A DNA stretch of 64,000 nt from Effrenium voratum (lineage: Eukaryota > Sar > Dinophyceae > Suessiales > Symbiodiniaceae). The notes beneath the pieces are model-generated. The model searched no databases. It was given only the letters and a program-made list of their open reading frames with translations, and was not told the origin of the DNA. The DNA is taken from assembly GCA_963377175.1 (NCBI GenBank), contig CAUJNA010001418.1:17424-81423 (forward strand), given 5' to 3'. Below, piece after piece: positions 22,498 through 36,335 of this stretch (the first letter of the stretch is position 1; each line of letters starts with the position of its first letter). A program made the translations under genes and the position numbers.

Positions 22498-25400
22498 TCA
22501 CGAAGCATACCTGTCCCCGATGGACAGCCTATGGGTACGTCGGCGGAACTCCTCGTCCAAGTTCTTCTGGGCTTCTCGTGCCCGGACACACTTCTTGTTG
22601 TAGTCCAGGGGTGTATCGCATTTGTTCGGGTCGATGGCCGAGATGATGGCGCTCACGTTGACCGTGTAACCATTCTTGCCAAGGTTCAGGCCATCCCTCA
22701 CGAATGATATATACTTACAGTTGAAAGCTAGTGCAAAGCATCTGAAAATAATATCACCCACCGGGTGCACTCGGTCCTTGACCAGGAGCTTCATTTCTTC
22801 CTTGGTGACATCGAGGATTCTCGCTGCAATCCACAGCTTGTAGAATGTGTAAAGTCCATCGCATTTGCACACCATCATACGAATATAATCTTCACGCTCC
22901 TCAACCGATCGGAAGGATCTCGACCGAACATTCTCCGACTGAGAAATTTTCTTCGCAGTTGATGGTAAGAGTATACCTTCCTGATCCTGATCGGTGATGT
23001 TGGGGTACCTCTTGAAGTCATTGTGATAAGGGCAGCCCGGCCTCCCTTCGAGTCCGGCATTCATCGTTCTCTCCTCACCACCTTCAAACATCCCCCACAT
23101 CTTGGACAGCTGGAGTGCGATAAATCCTGCCATGTTCTGAGCCTCACGCGGCTCGTCAAGGCAGATCGCCATCCGTTGGGAACTTATAATGTCCCGTGAC
23201 GCCAGATCGGTGTCGCGGTAATGCCAACCGCTGTCTTCTTCTTCTGACGCATAGCCGGATGTATATCCTTGCGTGTCCATGTCGTCATCTCCTCCCGGAA
23301 CTTCCTCCGCTTCGTCTTCATCCTCCTGTGCTGCCGCATCGTGGTTAGCTTCTTCCTGTGCACGCCTGGCATCTCCAGAGACGTTGGGGTTTTGGTTGTC
23401 CTCCTCGTCATCGGAGTTGACGTGAATGTAGTATCTTCCGATGGAGATCAGTTGTGCCTCGCACTCCAGGCATAAGCAGAAGCAGGTGGGGATCGCGGTC
23501 GCACATGATGGACATATCCGGCACCTCAGTCCTTCCCATGTCTCATCATTCAGGACGACTTTGCTGATTTCGTCCCGGACCTCGTTGACCTGTGCATTGA
23601 ACTCCTCCCTTGTTGATTCGATAGAGTTCGCAGGCACGATTAACCATGTCAACGATGTAGTGCAGATTATCGGCACCTGTCTCAGTCTCCGTCATCCTCT
23701 CGCTGATCTTTGTGACGTTCTGGAGGAACATCGCTGCCGACTCTTGGGATGAGTTGACAAAGCCAGGGCAAATCTCGTTCTCCACACACTTCGAGTACGC
23801 TCTCTTGACGTCAGCGTACTCCAGGCGCTTCCCTCCGTTGCTTTTGCCAATCCAAATGGACTTGACCTCATAGAACGGGATCACGTCGAAGACCATGAAA
23901 GTCCCATTAGCCGCGACTCCAGCTCCATACCGAGCGAGGGTTGCACTGGGAATGTAGATGATCGCAATCGGATCCCCTCTCCTCACGTTCCGCAGCGTTG
24001 TCTTCGTCGCCACATTCATCTCATCCCATGGAGCAAACGCCCCGAAGTGCAGTGCTAGCCTGTTGCCGCCATCGATTCCGCCGGGGACTAACCCACAGCG
24101 TACGATGCTTGGCAGGTTTTCCACATACGTCAAATGGAATGCTCCTCCGAGAGAATCACCCATTCTTGCGGAATACCTATTCGCCAGTGCGGATGAGCTC
24201 ATGAATCCAAAATCACTGTGACCGGTTGTGACTCGGATGCACCAAGGTCTGTACCATCCATCGCATCTGTTGAACATCCTGTCGATGTCGTCCCGATCCA
24301 TGCCAGCTTTGGTCATTTCCTCCCTGGCCGCCCTCGTGTCGTTCGGGTTCATGATGCTCGGAAACCTTGCTGCCAGAACCTGGAATCTCGATTTTCTGCT
24401 TCCGGATTCCTGCCACTTGATCACCTCCATGATGCCCATGTATCGTTTCGCTCTCGTGGTGTATGGTGGGAATATGTCGTTGTTCCGATCGTCAATGACA
24501 GCATCAATGTCGACCCATCCACCCTCGTCGCACCTGAAAGCACTTCCTCGGCAATTGCCGATATTGTGTCGAAGGACTCTGCATAGGTCGTGAGATAGCT
24601 GGTTTGCTTGGTCCCTTGAAGTAAATACCGAGCGATCATCACCAATCCTGCATAGTGGAGCACCGTCGAAAGGAGCGACGCAGAAGTTGACACTCTTGCC
24701 AAGTTGCATCACGTCCACCTGCTCAAGGATTGCACCTTTGGGAAAGTAATTGGGGTCAACGATGGACGCATACGCCCATGGCAAGTGCACATCACTCACG
24801 TCGCCAAACTTCGGGATGTAGCACGGGATTGTGTCGCATCCCATCTCAAGCGTCTTCTTGAACGTCCTGCTGTCCCCGCACGGGTTGTAGGTGAGGTCGA
24901 CGCCACCACATTGTAGCTCTCCTCCCTCAGCCGTGTCAGCCATCTCCACCAAGTTGATGGTATAGCTATACATCTCAATTGTTTCCTTCCCTGCTTGTCC
25001 TCCTCTCTTCCTTTCCTTGGACGTTGATGAGGACGGCTCCTCCGTATCCCCCATGTCTTCATCTGATGAAACAGGGTCACTGCTGAGTAGCTCACGGAGC
25101 ACCTTCATCGCCTTCTCATTTCCAGCAGCCTCCTCAATGTCCTTGCAGTCGCCGTCGTGGGCCAGGTTCGCGCACTTCTTACAGATCCCCATATCTCCCA
25201 TGCACGTCTCCATTGACTCCAGGAATCCTAGTGCCGCTCTCCGCCCGTCGATCACTCGCTGCTTCTTGTCTTCCTTCTCAGCATTGGGCTGAGAACTTCG
25301 ACTCGGGTCTGGTGCTTGTCCAAGACCCTCATCTTCGCCCTCCGTGGCCTTTCTCTTGGAACCTTGTGCAGAGGGCTCGGTGATCAGGGATCGTGGATGT

Positions 25401-28400
25401 CTGGGCTTGACCTTGTTCATGATGTCAAGCACCTCCTTCGTGGGCACGCCGAGCTGTGCGGACGGTCTGTTCCGCTTTCTGTTCTGGCCCGTCGTGTGGG
25501 TCACGTTCCCAGCGAGGTGCCGTACGATTGACTGCTCGAACTCCCTCTTGATCTTCCATACATCCTTCCACAGCGGTAGTTCGTGCTGGAAGTACGACAT
25601 CACCTCAAAGAACCCCAATACCATCTCGACGACGTCTCCCAGGGATTCCTCGTTTGTAGTTTGTCCCAGGAGTTCATACATCGTCCCTTGGTCGAGCACG
25701 CTCTTGATCCAGGAGGAATAGGCCACGTTGCCGAGATCTTTGTCTATCATGAAGATGGACATTCTCTCCTCGACTCCCTCGGAATTCTTGCACACGATCA
25801 CATCCCGGGATGCACACAATTGCTTCCCGTGACCGTTGTTGTAGAACTGCGCTGCTTGATCCACTGTCATGCTCACGAAGCCCACGTGGGAAAGCTCCTT
25901 CTTCAGTTTAGAATACGCGAGCTCCCGTATAATCGTGATCATGGCCTGGGTGTTGTTGACGTCCACCATGAGGTTTTGAAGGTCAGGGATTGCCACCACG
26001 CATTCCGCGAAGAGGCGCGTGTACAGCTTCTTCCCTTCGATAGACCTCGCAATACCGTTCGTGTCCGCATTCCAGTTCGCGCAACAGTTCACGCAAGAAG
26101 TGGGATTGAACTTCGAGTTCGGTCCGAGCACCTTCGACTTGCTCATCTGCATCTCTTTAGCGCAAAGTTCGCAGACAAACTTGCTGAGCTCCGTGACCGT
26201 ATACCATCGAAGACGTGGATCACCGACATCGGCTTTCCCAAAAGCATGCTGCTCGCCGTGTCCTTCATCTTGCTGCTCTTGTTTCCTCTTCGATTGTGCA
26301 GCGAAGGTCGGCTTGTACTCGAACTTCACCTTCGATTCCTCCATGTTCTTCGGGACGTTGAACCGAAGGTCGGGCTCGTTTATGCACGTCTCCTCCAGCT
26401 CACGCACAAACGCGTTGCTTGGGGCGACCGCATCGATGGATTTCTCAATCAGCAGTCGCTTCAAGAGGAAATGTTGCAAGTTCGAGCTCCCAGGGATCTT
26501 GTAGTTCTTTCCTGTGAGCGCATGGATCACGCGCCACAGGCGATCGTTCTCGGTCACCAGCGCGCCTGCCGCCTTGCAGATCTCGCTAACCTTACTGGCG
26601 ATCGTCCCCAAGTCCCCTCTTCCACCATGGAAAGCAACATCGCGATTCACGCACACCACGACCAGGCCCTTGCATGTGTTGACGAGGTCAGATATCGCCT
26701 TCTGTAGGGAGTCGATGATGGGGTTGGCGGTCACCTGCCATCCGCATCCTCTCATGCACACCCAATCATATAGCGACATCCAGATGCGCACCGACATTGG
26801 CGAGTCATCCATGTCTCGCCTCCGCCGTTCAGCGATGAGCTTATCCAGCTTCTGCAATCGGGAGATGATATTCAACGTGTCGTTGGGTGAGGAGACTTGC
26901 TCACTCGACCCATAGTATGATCTCACCTCGATGTTTGTCCATCCCTGTTCGTTGACCATCATCTGGAAGGTCTTCGTGCTCCCTTTCGAGTTGACGGCCC
27001 TCAGGGGCCAATCCAGGACCAAGAAGCTCTTCTTGTGGATCATCATGTCGCGAATCGTCGCCTCGCCAATGGGGCTCCTCTTCTGCCTAAATCAACGCGT
27101 TGATGGCTTTGGCGCCCGGAAGGCGTCCAGTAATCAAGCATCCTGTTTGGGCACACAAGAAAGCATACAGCTGTAGCCATGCCGCATTTCCCTTCCCAAC
27201 ATAGGAAAGAATGATCTTCTCCGCGCTGGTCGTCTCCTCGAAGTGCAATAGCGAAGAGGTCAGGCATCTCAGCATACACTCCCAATATGTTGCGTTCTTG
27301 CCTTCTGCAAGACACGGCCCAAATACAGTTTGTTTGATTGGGTACCCTGTATTGTTGTCTATGTTGAACTTCACATTGACAGTCGCGCCGCTCAAAGTAA
27401 TACCCCCTTCGAATGAAGTGTAGGTATCATGTCCAGCAGTTGGGTTGATAATTACCCATCTGTCGTCGTCACCGCCAGAGTTCATTTGGAAAATGGAGTC
27501 GATGATCTCGTTGTCGATCTTGACAGCATCGCTGGCTTGCGACCCCCCACTTGGAGCTCCCGGCTGGGGGACTGACCCACCAGCGGTTTGACTCCTTTGC
27601 CCGGAGCTTGATGCCGACTTCTGTTGTCGCTCCGTCTTCCGTGGCGGCTCCGTCTTCGATGAGCCCATCACCCACCATGTCGGCTCTTCCCCAACCACGA
27701 AATCCTCGGGATACTTCTCCAGTTCCCTCTCGATTTCATGAATCGTGCAGTATTTATTCTGGAAGAATTCGATCATGACGTCCTTCTCGGCCTTCTTCTC
27801 GATCTCCTTCATCCATCTTACCCACTTGCGCCGATCTTGGTTCTCAGCGGCCCTGTCAGCCGCGTGCGGTGCCAAACTGATGGAGTTGATGTTCATCGCA
27901 GGCAGCTTCGACTCATAGATCATATCGATGCACCACAGGAAATCCCTGGCGTACTCAATCTCCCGGTAGAGATCGTTCAGCTCCTTTTTGTCTGGACGGA
28001 AATAAGCTGTATACGACTGATCTTTGGAGTCCTTCTCACCGAGCAATGGCTGCAATCTCCTCATAATGAACGATACGCACATGAGTGAATTGACCGCCCC
28101 GATGCACGCATCAGAGATGTCACTGGGGGTTGACCCACAGATCATCCAGCGCAATAGGTTGTTCTGGCTGGCATTCTCATCCCTCCTCAGTGCATATGCT
28201 AGGTTCTTCATCGATGCCTGCAGCTCATTCTGGTAGACCAACCCAAGGTCCCAATTCTTCTGGTAGTCGTCCTTGGAACCACGACCGTAGGAGTCGATCT
28301 TGGGAGCCTTGATCACGCTCAACGTGAACACTTTCCCCCAGTTTCGATCTCTGTACTTTGCAATTCTCCGATCGTGCCTCTCAAACTCTGCAGTCGTCTG

Positions 28401-29045
28401 GAACTCCTCGGAGCTCCTCCACCTCCTCGATGACGATGCCCTAGATGACTCGTCGCTGATGAATTCTTTGTACACCTCCCCACCCGGGGTGTCCTGGTGG
28501 AATGCAGCTTTGAACGACCGTTCATCGTTGTCCTCGGCCACGCCTAATGCGAGATCCCAGATGTTCGCGATTGACCTCAACATATCCGCCCCTTCTATGC
28601 AGTACTTGGTTATGTCGAGCAACTCGGGGTTCTTCGCTAGCATCGTTGCCTCACCGCAAAGTTGGTTCAGCGCCGACACGATCTTCTTTCCCTTGCTGCA
28701 GAATTCCCTCCATCCAAGCATACATTCGTCGGCAGAAAGCTGTCCGAAAACTTTGCTGATGAACTCTAAGGCAACCCTCCTAGACTGCCCTTCACCTTTC
28801 ATCATCCCGCGGCCCTTGGCAGAATAGTACGCAGAGTATGCATAAATAGCGGGGACGCCGATGTCCTCGATCCACTTCACGCACACACCCAGGTCGCTGC
28901 TCATCTCCATCCTCTTGGGTATCCTCTTGCCTTCCTCGATGGCGTTCTTCACCAAATTTCCCAAGAAGATTGCTGCTTGCCTAGATTTCCCAACCGGCAC
29001 GCAGAAGAACTCATTTGCATTGACGACATTCGGATTGGCAGTCAT
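22498..29045 (-). pseudogene. Retrotransposon ORF2 (about 2,180 codons) with Tpt1/KptA-like domain, frameshifted
   Basis: Chosen start is the ATG at 29045 (MTANPNVVNANEFF), the first methionine after the pol-derived part. The frame is continuous to a TAG near 27087, shifts, continues to 23546, shifts again near 23600 (a small deletion relative to element N), and ends at 22498. Three parts are visible. The N-terminal 650 residues are not recognised. A middle part has a CxxC...CxxC cluster (FVCELCAKEM...SCVNCCANW). The C-terminal part is the Tpt1/KptA-like domain with LRH, IRVTTGHS and FHLTYVENLPSIVRCGL, followed by a Cys-rich cluster. It sits where env lies in retroviruses, but no signal peptide or fusion-protein features are seen. 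Confidence 0.7.
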
Positions 29046-31448
29046 CTTGATGATATTCTCCAGACCCAGGAAAATCCAAAATAAGCAGCTGCAAAAGAAG
29101 CCACGGAATTGTCCCAATGCGATCCCAGCTTCAGATTGAGGTGACGAACTCGTCCAGCTCCTCCTTGAAGCTTGGGGTTCGGGACTGACCCAGCTCCCCG
29201 TATGCACCAGAGGTTCGGGACTGACCCAGCACCTCGGTTGTGCAGTTGGGGTGGTGCAGATTTCGCTCGCAGTAGCTTGGTGCTTCCGCGATCTCCTTCG
29301 CGTAATGCCAGCAAGAGCGAGTTTCAACGGTGCCGGTTTGAGGCACCTTGCTCGAGCACGAAAACGGCGAAGGATCACACCCACAATTATAGACGTGTAC
29401 AACTGGGTTTCTTTGGCTTCACGACCAGCACAAGGTCCATGCTCATGGTTTCCATTGCATTTCTTAGACAACGAGCCGCCAAGTTCAAAGTTCCATGAGA
29501 CAACTCTCCATGGTTTCTTGATTGGCATGGGTTTCTTTGCATATCTTTGTTTCAAGCCATAGCGACACCCATCAAACTCGTGGCTAGTCCCATCATGCAC
29601 GACCTCACGCAGTCTCTCATCTTTCCAATAATCACAACTTCCAGGCAACTCAAACAAAATCGCAGCTCGTTTTGTCATGGCATGCCGTTTAATCTCAACG
29701 AACCGTTCAAACAATCTCCAAAATTCTCTTTGTTTGGCCTCGATTTTCTCTGCGGTGACAATTCCGCGAGTCTTGTTGAGGCGTGCCCATGATGATCCCC
29801 CCGTGCAAGGCCCGGCGAAGAACAACAAATCGGAAGGTTTGGTAAGCACATGTCTGGCGATTCTCCCCCCGTACTCGCTCAGTAAGTCATCAACCAGAGT
29901 TATGGCGACAACCTGCGGCCCGTCATGGCGGGCAAGAGCAGTGAACCAGTTACGTGGTTCAGAACATGCCATCAGCACGATAGGCCGCGCCAAGTCAACA
30001 CTGTAAAGAGTGACGACTGTGCGAGTTCTCATACCAGGAAGCGAGACATGCACAGGAGCGCGAAGCACACCACAGTCGTGTTTGACCATCGCGAGTTCAA
30101 TACCCGGCGCTAACTGTGGCTTGTGCTTCACCGCAATGCGATACGGAACAAAACAACGACCAGGGACAAGCTGCTCGTGATTGATATGTATACAACGCAT
30201 GAGCAACTTCAATCGGAGCAACGTTTCCAAAGCAAGGTCGTTAACACACTTCAACTCTATGCGCTCGTTCGACAGTTCTTCAACAAATGCGGCCAGCACG
30301 GACTGCATGTCAACATCCCCGGACCCGACGTGAATTGGTCGTGGCCGTGGTGACCGTTCCCGCGCCGGTGCAGCGACCGGTACGGGATGAAACTGCCAAA
30401 CTGCGCGTTCAACCCAACCATCAATTCGCACACATTGTAGCCCCGGGTCAACTCTATCCTCAACTTTGAGCCATGACCCATTCTTCAGAAACCCAGTGGA
30501 GCGAAGCCACTTGCTCCCAAACGGTGTCATAACCGCGAGTGGAGGTTTCACACGCATCAATCTGGGTCCCTTGGCAACAACAACCGGATCATGTCCTTCA
30601 TGCTCATGCAATCCCTCTTTTGATGTTAATCCAGACCACCATAGGTCCGGGGGCATGATCGGAATGTGTGTGTACGGAAATGTTGGAACTCCGTCAACTG
30701 TCCCCGAAGCGGTCTGCATGGTCCCCTTGATGGGATCACACGTAGGTGTGAGCGCCTTGAGGGTATCCGGGTCAGACAGCAAGCTCGGGTCAAGTAGACC
30801 AATCTGCAAACATGCGTGTTTCCATTTGCGCCCATCATTGAACGCCTTGGTGTAGATGTCGGCCGCCATCCTGTCGGTGACCTCATACGCCAAGTACATG
30901 TAATCACGTGTGAACATCTCATGCATCCACGAAATGCTAACACCATGGCTTCTCTCAAGGTGGCGCAGCGTGGGGTTTCTCCCCGATCGCACGACACCGA
31001 TCATAGCCTTGTTATCGTCATAGAACACAAAGTTCGGAGACTTCTTGAGGATCCGCTCTACCAACTTGAGAGCGGGCATACACATCGATCTCATGGCAAC
31101 ATCGGCCGCAACAATCTCGGCCTCGGGAGTGGAGTGACTCACACAACCCTGTCTTTTAGAGCTGCCAGACAACGGAAACCGGGTATTAGGCCCTTGTGTA
31201 TTCAAGTGTCCACCGGAGGTGGAACGCAGCGAGTCAATGCATCCCGCAAAGTCAGCGTCCGCATACAAGGCCAAGCGCACATCGTCCATAGGGTCTCCAA
31301 CCCAACCGACCATGCGCCAATGTTTGGTATGATGCACATAGCACATCAAGTGATGCAAACCCCGATCATCGGAGTCAGTCCACCTATGCACATTCCGTGC
31401 CAGGCGATTCACTTGCCGCAACAAATCGAAGCGAGCAATCCGCGCACC
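29046..31448 (-). pseudogene. Copia RNase H plus a C-terminal extension of unknown function
   Basis: In frame with the RT part upstream but separated by a TAA at 31449-31451 within the motif between RT and RNase H. Copia RNase H features are clear: LYADADFAG, STPEAEIVAADVAMRS and DDNKAMIGVV. After it come about 500 residues unusual for copia, with FFAGPCTGGSSWARLN and ILFELPGSCDYW. The PC motif recalls cytosine-5 methyltransferases, but the rest of that fold is not evident, so this is only a note. The last 90 codons before 29046 include two WVSPEP units and read like spacer. They happen to be in frame with ORF2. Confidence 0.7.
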
Positions 31449-34400
31449 TTACAGCAACTTCATCAGTACGCTAGCGGCATGCGGAGCAAGGTGTCCACGC
31501 ACGGGCTCCTTCATGGCCAACTCAGGAGTCCCTCCCCGTTGGTCCGGCACTGTGGCAGAACCGTCGGTGGGCACAAGATTGTAACACCAATTGCACACGA
31601 CTGACGGCCCCTCTCTGGCAGGCTTCCGTGAGACGTGATTCTTTGTTTCTTCATGCAACTCAGGGGTGACAACCTTATTCAACTTCACGTCGCCCGCCAC
31701 TTCAAGATAGAGGTCGACACAGGAACGTAGGAACTGTTCCATGTCATAGGTCACCGTTGTTACTCGGTGTCCGTTCCCGAGAGTGACGTTTCCCTTGCTT
31801 TGATTGCAACCAAGGTACATGTCAAGTCCAGTCTCGGGCTCAATCTTCAAACGTGTACGCAACAGGCTCCACCCTTGGGCAAGGTTCTTCTGCGGCCCTG
31901 CCATTTTGAAGTCGTCGACATACACAACCAGAACAAGCTGGAGCTTTTCGTGAATGTACACTGAAGGCCATTCTTCGCCGATGGGCTCAAAACCAACGGC
32001 ACGCACCGACTCATCGCAGTGCTGCTCCCAAAATGTTCCCACATCTGGGTGTCCGTACAGCGCCTTCCTCAACGGGACGACTGGTCTTCTGTACTTATCC
32101 CATTTGCATTCACTTGGCACGGCCTCCGGTGGCAATTCAATCCAACACGGCGTGCCCCTCAAGGTGGCCTGTATATACGCCTGAACAGCGTCGGCCATCT
32201 GCACATCCCAGCCATCATGAAAACCCAGAAAATCCGCCCAACGCGAGGCTTCAAATGAAGCAGGGGAGTTCCCCAAATCTTGAAACATCGCAGCCTCAAA
32301 GCTTTGGTTCTTCACTTGGTTCCCCAGCAACACGCCTCTACCCTTGAACTTCCTCTTAGGATCACCAACAGGCAACTGTGAGTGCATTTCAACGCAAATG
32401 CCATGTGCGCGAGCCATGTGTATTTCCTCCCCCTTCGCTTTTGCTTCTCTGGCTACAGCGTCATATTCACGCACCGCGCCAAGATCGAAGACCCCCTGGT
32501 CGATTAATCCCCACCACTCTTTCTTCATTGATGCCAATGCATCAGGGTTGGTCAACATCTCTTTCCGGCCTACCGGCCTGGATACTAAAGCGTCGAAGAA
32601 TCGTACAACTTTCGCAGCTTTCTCTCTGTGCTGTATTCGCTCAGAAGTCACGCACGGCATCGATGGGTACTTCTTGGCTTCACCGTCTTTGCCTATCGCA
32701 GGCATCGCGAGTGGCACTTTTCCAGAAACTACCTCAGCAGACTCCTCCCATTCATACCAGGTAAGATCCGTCGATTCGTCGACCGATGGATCCGTCCCTG
32801 ATGCCGTCTCAGCTTCGTCTTTATGACTCTCCATGACTGATGCAACCGCCTTCGTCCAGTTTGGAGTCGACTTTGATCGCTCCTCAGACTTGAACTTCCA
32901 GGCATAAATTACTACCAGACACTCAAATTCTTTCTCAAGCTGAATCATGACGTCTTGGGACTGTTTGGAATCCATGAGAACCGCCCCGTCGACAGGATTA
33001 ACAACAATCCTGACCCATTCAGGCTCAGCCAAGTGCTTCCCATCCATTGGGTTCTTGATCTTTGATATGTTCTTCCGCAATCCCCAATTGTACTGCCATT
33101 CTACTCCACCCCAGCGGTTCCGAAGCATCGCTCGAATCCTCTTACCACCGGGCATCTGTAATGTCCGTGCCTCTGCCGGCGCGGAAATATCAGACTCTTT
33201 ACTCTTGGGATCTTCCTCTTTCCTTTTGCCACCGCCCTTCACTTCGGCCTTCTCTTCCTTGGTGTAATATTTACTCATCATCTTCCATTCTTCAGGAGTG
33301 AACTCTGGAGGTCCCGATGTCTTCATTAGCCTGAATCCGTCCTTCCCGACAGGATACGGTCTCCCGGCCTTGTCGATCTTAACCTCCTTGCCATCGTCGT
33401 TGACGTACGTGATACCATCCCCGGGTAGCCCAACTGACACGTGTGGAAGGTCGGACTTTACAACCTTCTCATCGCCCTTAGGGTGTCCATCTCCCTTCCC
33501 TTTTGAAGAGCTCGGTCTAGCATCTTCTTCTCCTGCATGCTCCCCCCGATCTCCGGCGATTACCTCCGGGCCATCGTCGAGCAGTAGACCAGCGATCTGA
33601 TCGACTTCATCGTCAAGCAGTCGCTTCTCGTCACTCTGCAGCAATTCAGGCTCGTAGTCCTCATCCTCGATCAGGCGGTCACGTGCATCCAGACCGATTG
33701 CATCGATATACATCTCTATTCCTTCCAAAGTCTCGTTGGCAACCTTGTACTTCTGTTGTATTGGGAATGTCAGAGGAGATTTCAGAATCATCCTCTCCGT
33801 CTGATGTGGCATTCTCAGCCGAGGTGGAACCTTTGCCTTCTTGATGTTCAGCTCTGCACCCGCAAGTGCAGTAAGTGCCCAAGCACGATACTTGTTTGCC
33901 CAATGCATACCGGTGCTCAACACATATCCAGCAAATATACCAGTTTCCCCTCTCGGCTCGAACTTCTCCCTCTTTCCCCCTCGTGCTTCGCTCGGCTTGA
34001 AGTCCACTAGCGCACCAAATGGTATCTTCTCGCCCTTGAACTCCTCGCCATGCAGCCTCATCCATGCACTCGATCCGTTCACCTCTTCGATGTTCATGAG
34101 AGGGCACAGAGTGGTGATGGCCTGCACCCAATAACACGTGGGTAGACCGGCATGTACTAGACAAGCCGAAGTCAGGTCAATGATGAATTGATTTGTTCTT
34201 TCAGCAAGGGAATTGTTCTGCGGCCGTCCAGGCAGCGATAGGTCGTGGTTCAGCTTCAGCTCCACGCACGCATTGATCAGTTCCGGGCCATCATCCGAAT
34301 ATACCTGCTTGATTTTCCTCCTCCCGCAGAAGTGCTTGATGGCCCTGACGACAGAGTCAGTGTCTCTTCTCGCGGTTGGATAAGCCATGATAATTCCGGT

Positions 34401-36335
34401 ATATATGTCCCGGATGATGAGCGCATACCTGCCTTCCACTTCATGATCCCCTGATGCCGTCACGAAGTCGAACGTCACCAGGTCACCGAACGTCTTCACT
34501 TCTCTTTTGAATGCCCCCGTTCGCGATCTGAAGTGTCTCAACTTTGCCTTGACGCATGATTCGCAGAAGGGATTCCGGTATCTGTGTGTAAGCAAATGAG
34601 CTATGGAGTTGGCGTCCTTCTTGAGGACTCCCACTTTCCTCTTTATTGATGATCCCTCGTACACGTCTACTTCGATTCCGGCATCTGGATCATCTTCATC
34701 AACCTCTTCCTCGTGAGCTTCGGCATCACCATGTCGATGCGGGACTGACCCAACATCTACAGGCGTTTCCTCAGCCACGGGAGGCGGACGTACCGGACCG
34801 GCTCCTCCGGGTGGCCCGAAGTCGAATGCCCCGTCGTGGTGTTCGCCCTCGGCCTCTGCGGACTCACCGACAGCGGCGGGTGTGACGTCGTTCTCATCGT
34901 CACCTCCCTGATCTGCCCCGTCGTTCGTTACCATCGCCAATACTTCCGAAAAGTGCTCCTTGAGGTCGTCTATCGTAGGGCGATGCCTGTTACTCCGAAG
35001 TTTACCATCACTCACTAGGTACGGGATGTCGTCCTTGACCTGCAAGTGCACGAATCCCTGCTTTGGCGTAACCATGAAAGGTAGTTTACCAGGCATCCAG
35101 TGAAATGCATCACCCATCTTCATGCATCTCCTCCCCACTGACAATACCGTGGGTGTCTCATCCAATACATGCGGCTCGACAGTCTCGTCCAACTCGTCCA
35201 CGACTATCTTGGCCACATCAGATGTGGAAGTGGAACCATTCGCGGTCTGGAACACTATCTCGTCGTCATCTTTCACGATGTCGACACCCAGGCTCTTCGC
35301 CTTGGCTCTTCCGATGAGATCATGACCACATCCGGTGTCCATCAACCATTTCACCCGTTTGCTGATGCACGTTGACATGGCGAAAACGTTCTTCGGCATA
35401 CCATGCTGTTTCTTCCAGTCGACAGCCGATTCCTTGTTCTCGTCCTTGTTCCGATCATACTCGAACATTATGCTGCTCTCCTTGGTCACCGGGAAGTAGT
35501 GCTTCTTATATACATCATCCACCACTCCTCTCAGTATCTTCGCACGTATCAATGATCGTTGGACTTGGTAGGCTGATAATTCACGATGATCACTGCTTTT
35601 GAACTTCTTCTCATCGACGTACACGTACTGATAAGGCTCATTCTCATTGTCCTCATAACCGTACCATACTCCTTTTCGTTCCCATTGCCTTCTCTCGTCT
35701 TCGAGGTAGGTGATCTCCCCATTCTCGTCGACGTCGAGCACTTCCTTGAACCACACCATTTTCTCGGGGATCTCGGACTCGCCAGACCATCTCGATGATT
35801 CGCTCATCGCGTCGTCATCGTTCTCGTGGTAGACAGTCTCGGCTTCATCCGGTTCGACCTGATCAACGTCCTTCTTGAAGCTTACCTTCCCCGCAGGAGC
35901 CGATTGCTTCAGGACTATCGCGGGCATTGCGATGGCCCTCCTTGCAATGGCTGGCGCTGCGGCCTTGGCGGCAGCCTTCGACTTGGCTTGCGCCTTGTCA
36001 TTTGACGTTGCTGGAGCTGAATTGTTCTTGATGAGCTCATGCCTATACTTGCAAGCGCTTCCCTTCTCGCACTTCCCCTTCTGAAACGCGAAGCATGCTC
36101 CATCATCTCTCTTTGGTGACGATGATCTGGACTTGGATTTGCCCTATCCTTTCCCCTTGGACATGCTCTCCAACTTATGCTCCGTCTTCTTGCTGTGGGA
36201 AAAAGTGCATTCATTTCCTTTCACGCACCCCTTCGCCGATTTGAAGTGGTACCAGCAGGGGTTATCCTTGCTTCCGCCCGGACTCTTGCCTCTGTCGCTG
36301 GCACCGTCGGACTTGCCGTTCTTGCCAGCGTGGCC
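31449..36335 (-). pseudogene. Copia-type pol: CCCH zinc fingers, protease, integrase, reverse transcriptase
   Basis: In frame with gag upstream but cut by TAG codons at 36336-36338 and 36144-36146. The longest open part is 35927-31449 (1492 aa). Visible in order: CCCH zinc fingers (upstream of the second stop), protease DTGCGHD, zinc-binding H/C region, integrase with VTFDF, YSDDGPE and NNSLAERTN, an acidic variable region, then a copia RT with the YVDDFKMAG active site near 31920. It makes the cDNA and integrates it in the life cycle of the element. The integrase part is closely similar to element A. The RT is present only in this copy. Confidence 0.9.

Noticed and set aside
25500..27046. 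SGNH/GDSL-type hydrolase in the middle of ORF2
   Set aside because: Alternating strands and a few Ser/Asp/His were suggestive, but no block I or catalytic block could be aligned with confidence.
29600..30100. DNA cytosine methyltransferase domain after RNase H
   Set aside because: A PC motif is present (GPCTGGSSW), but the SAM-binding and ENV-type motifs were not found. Kept only as a remark.
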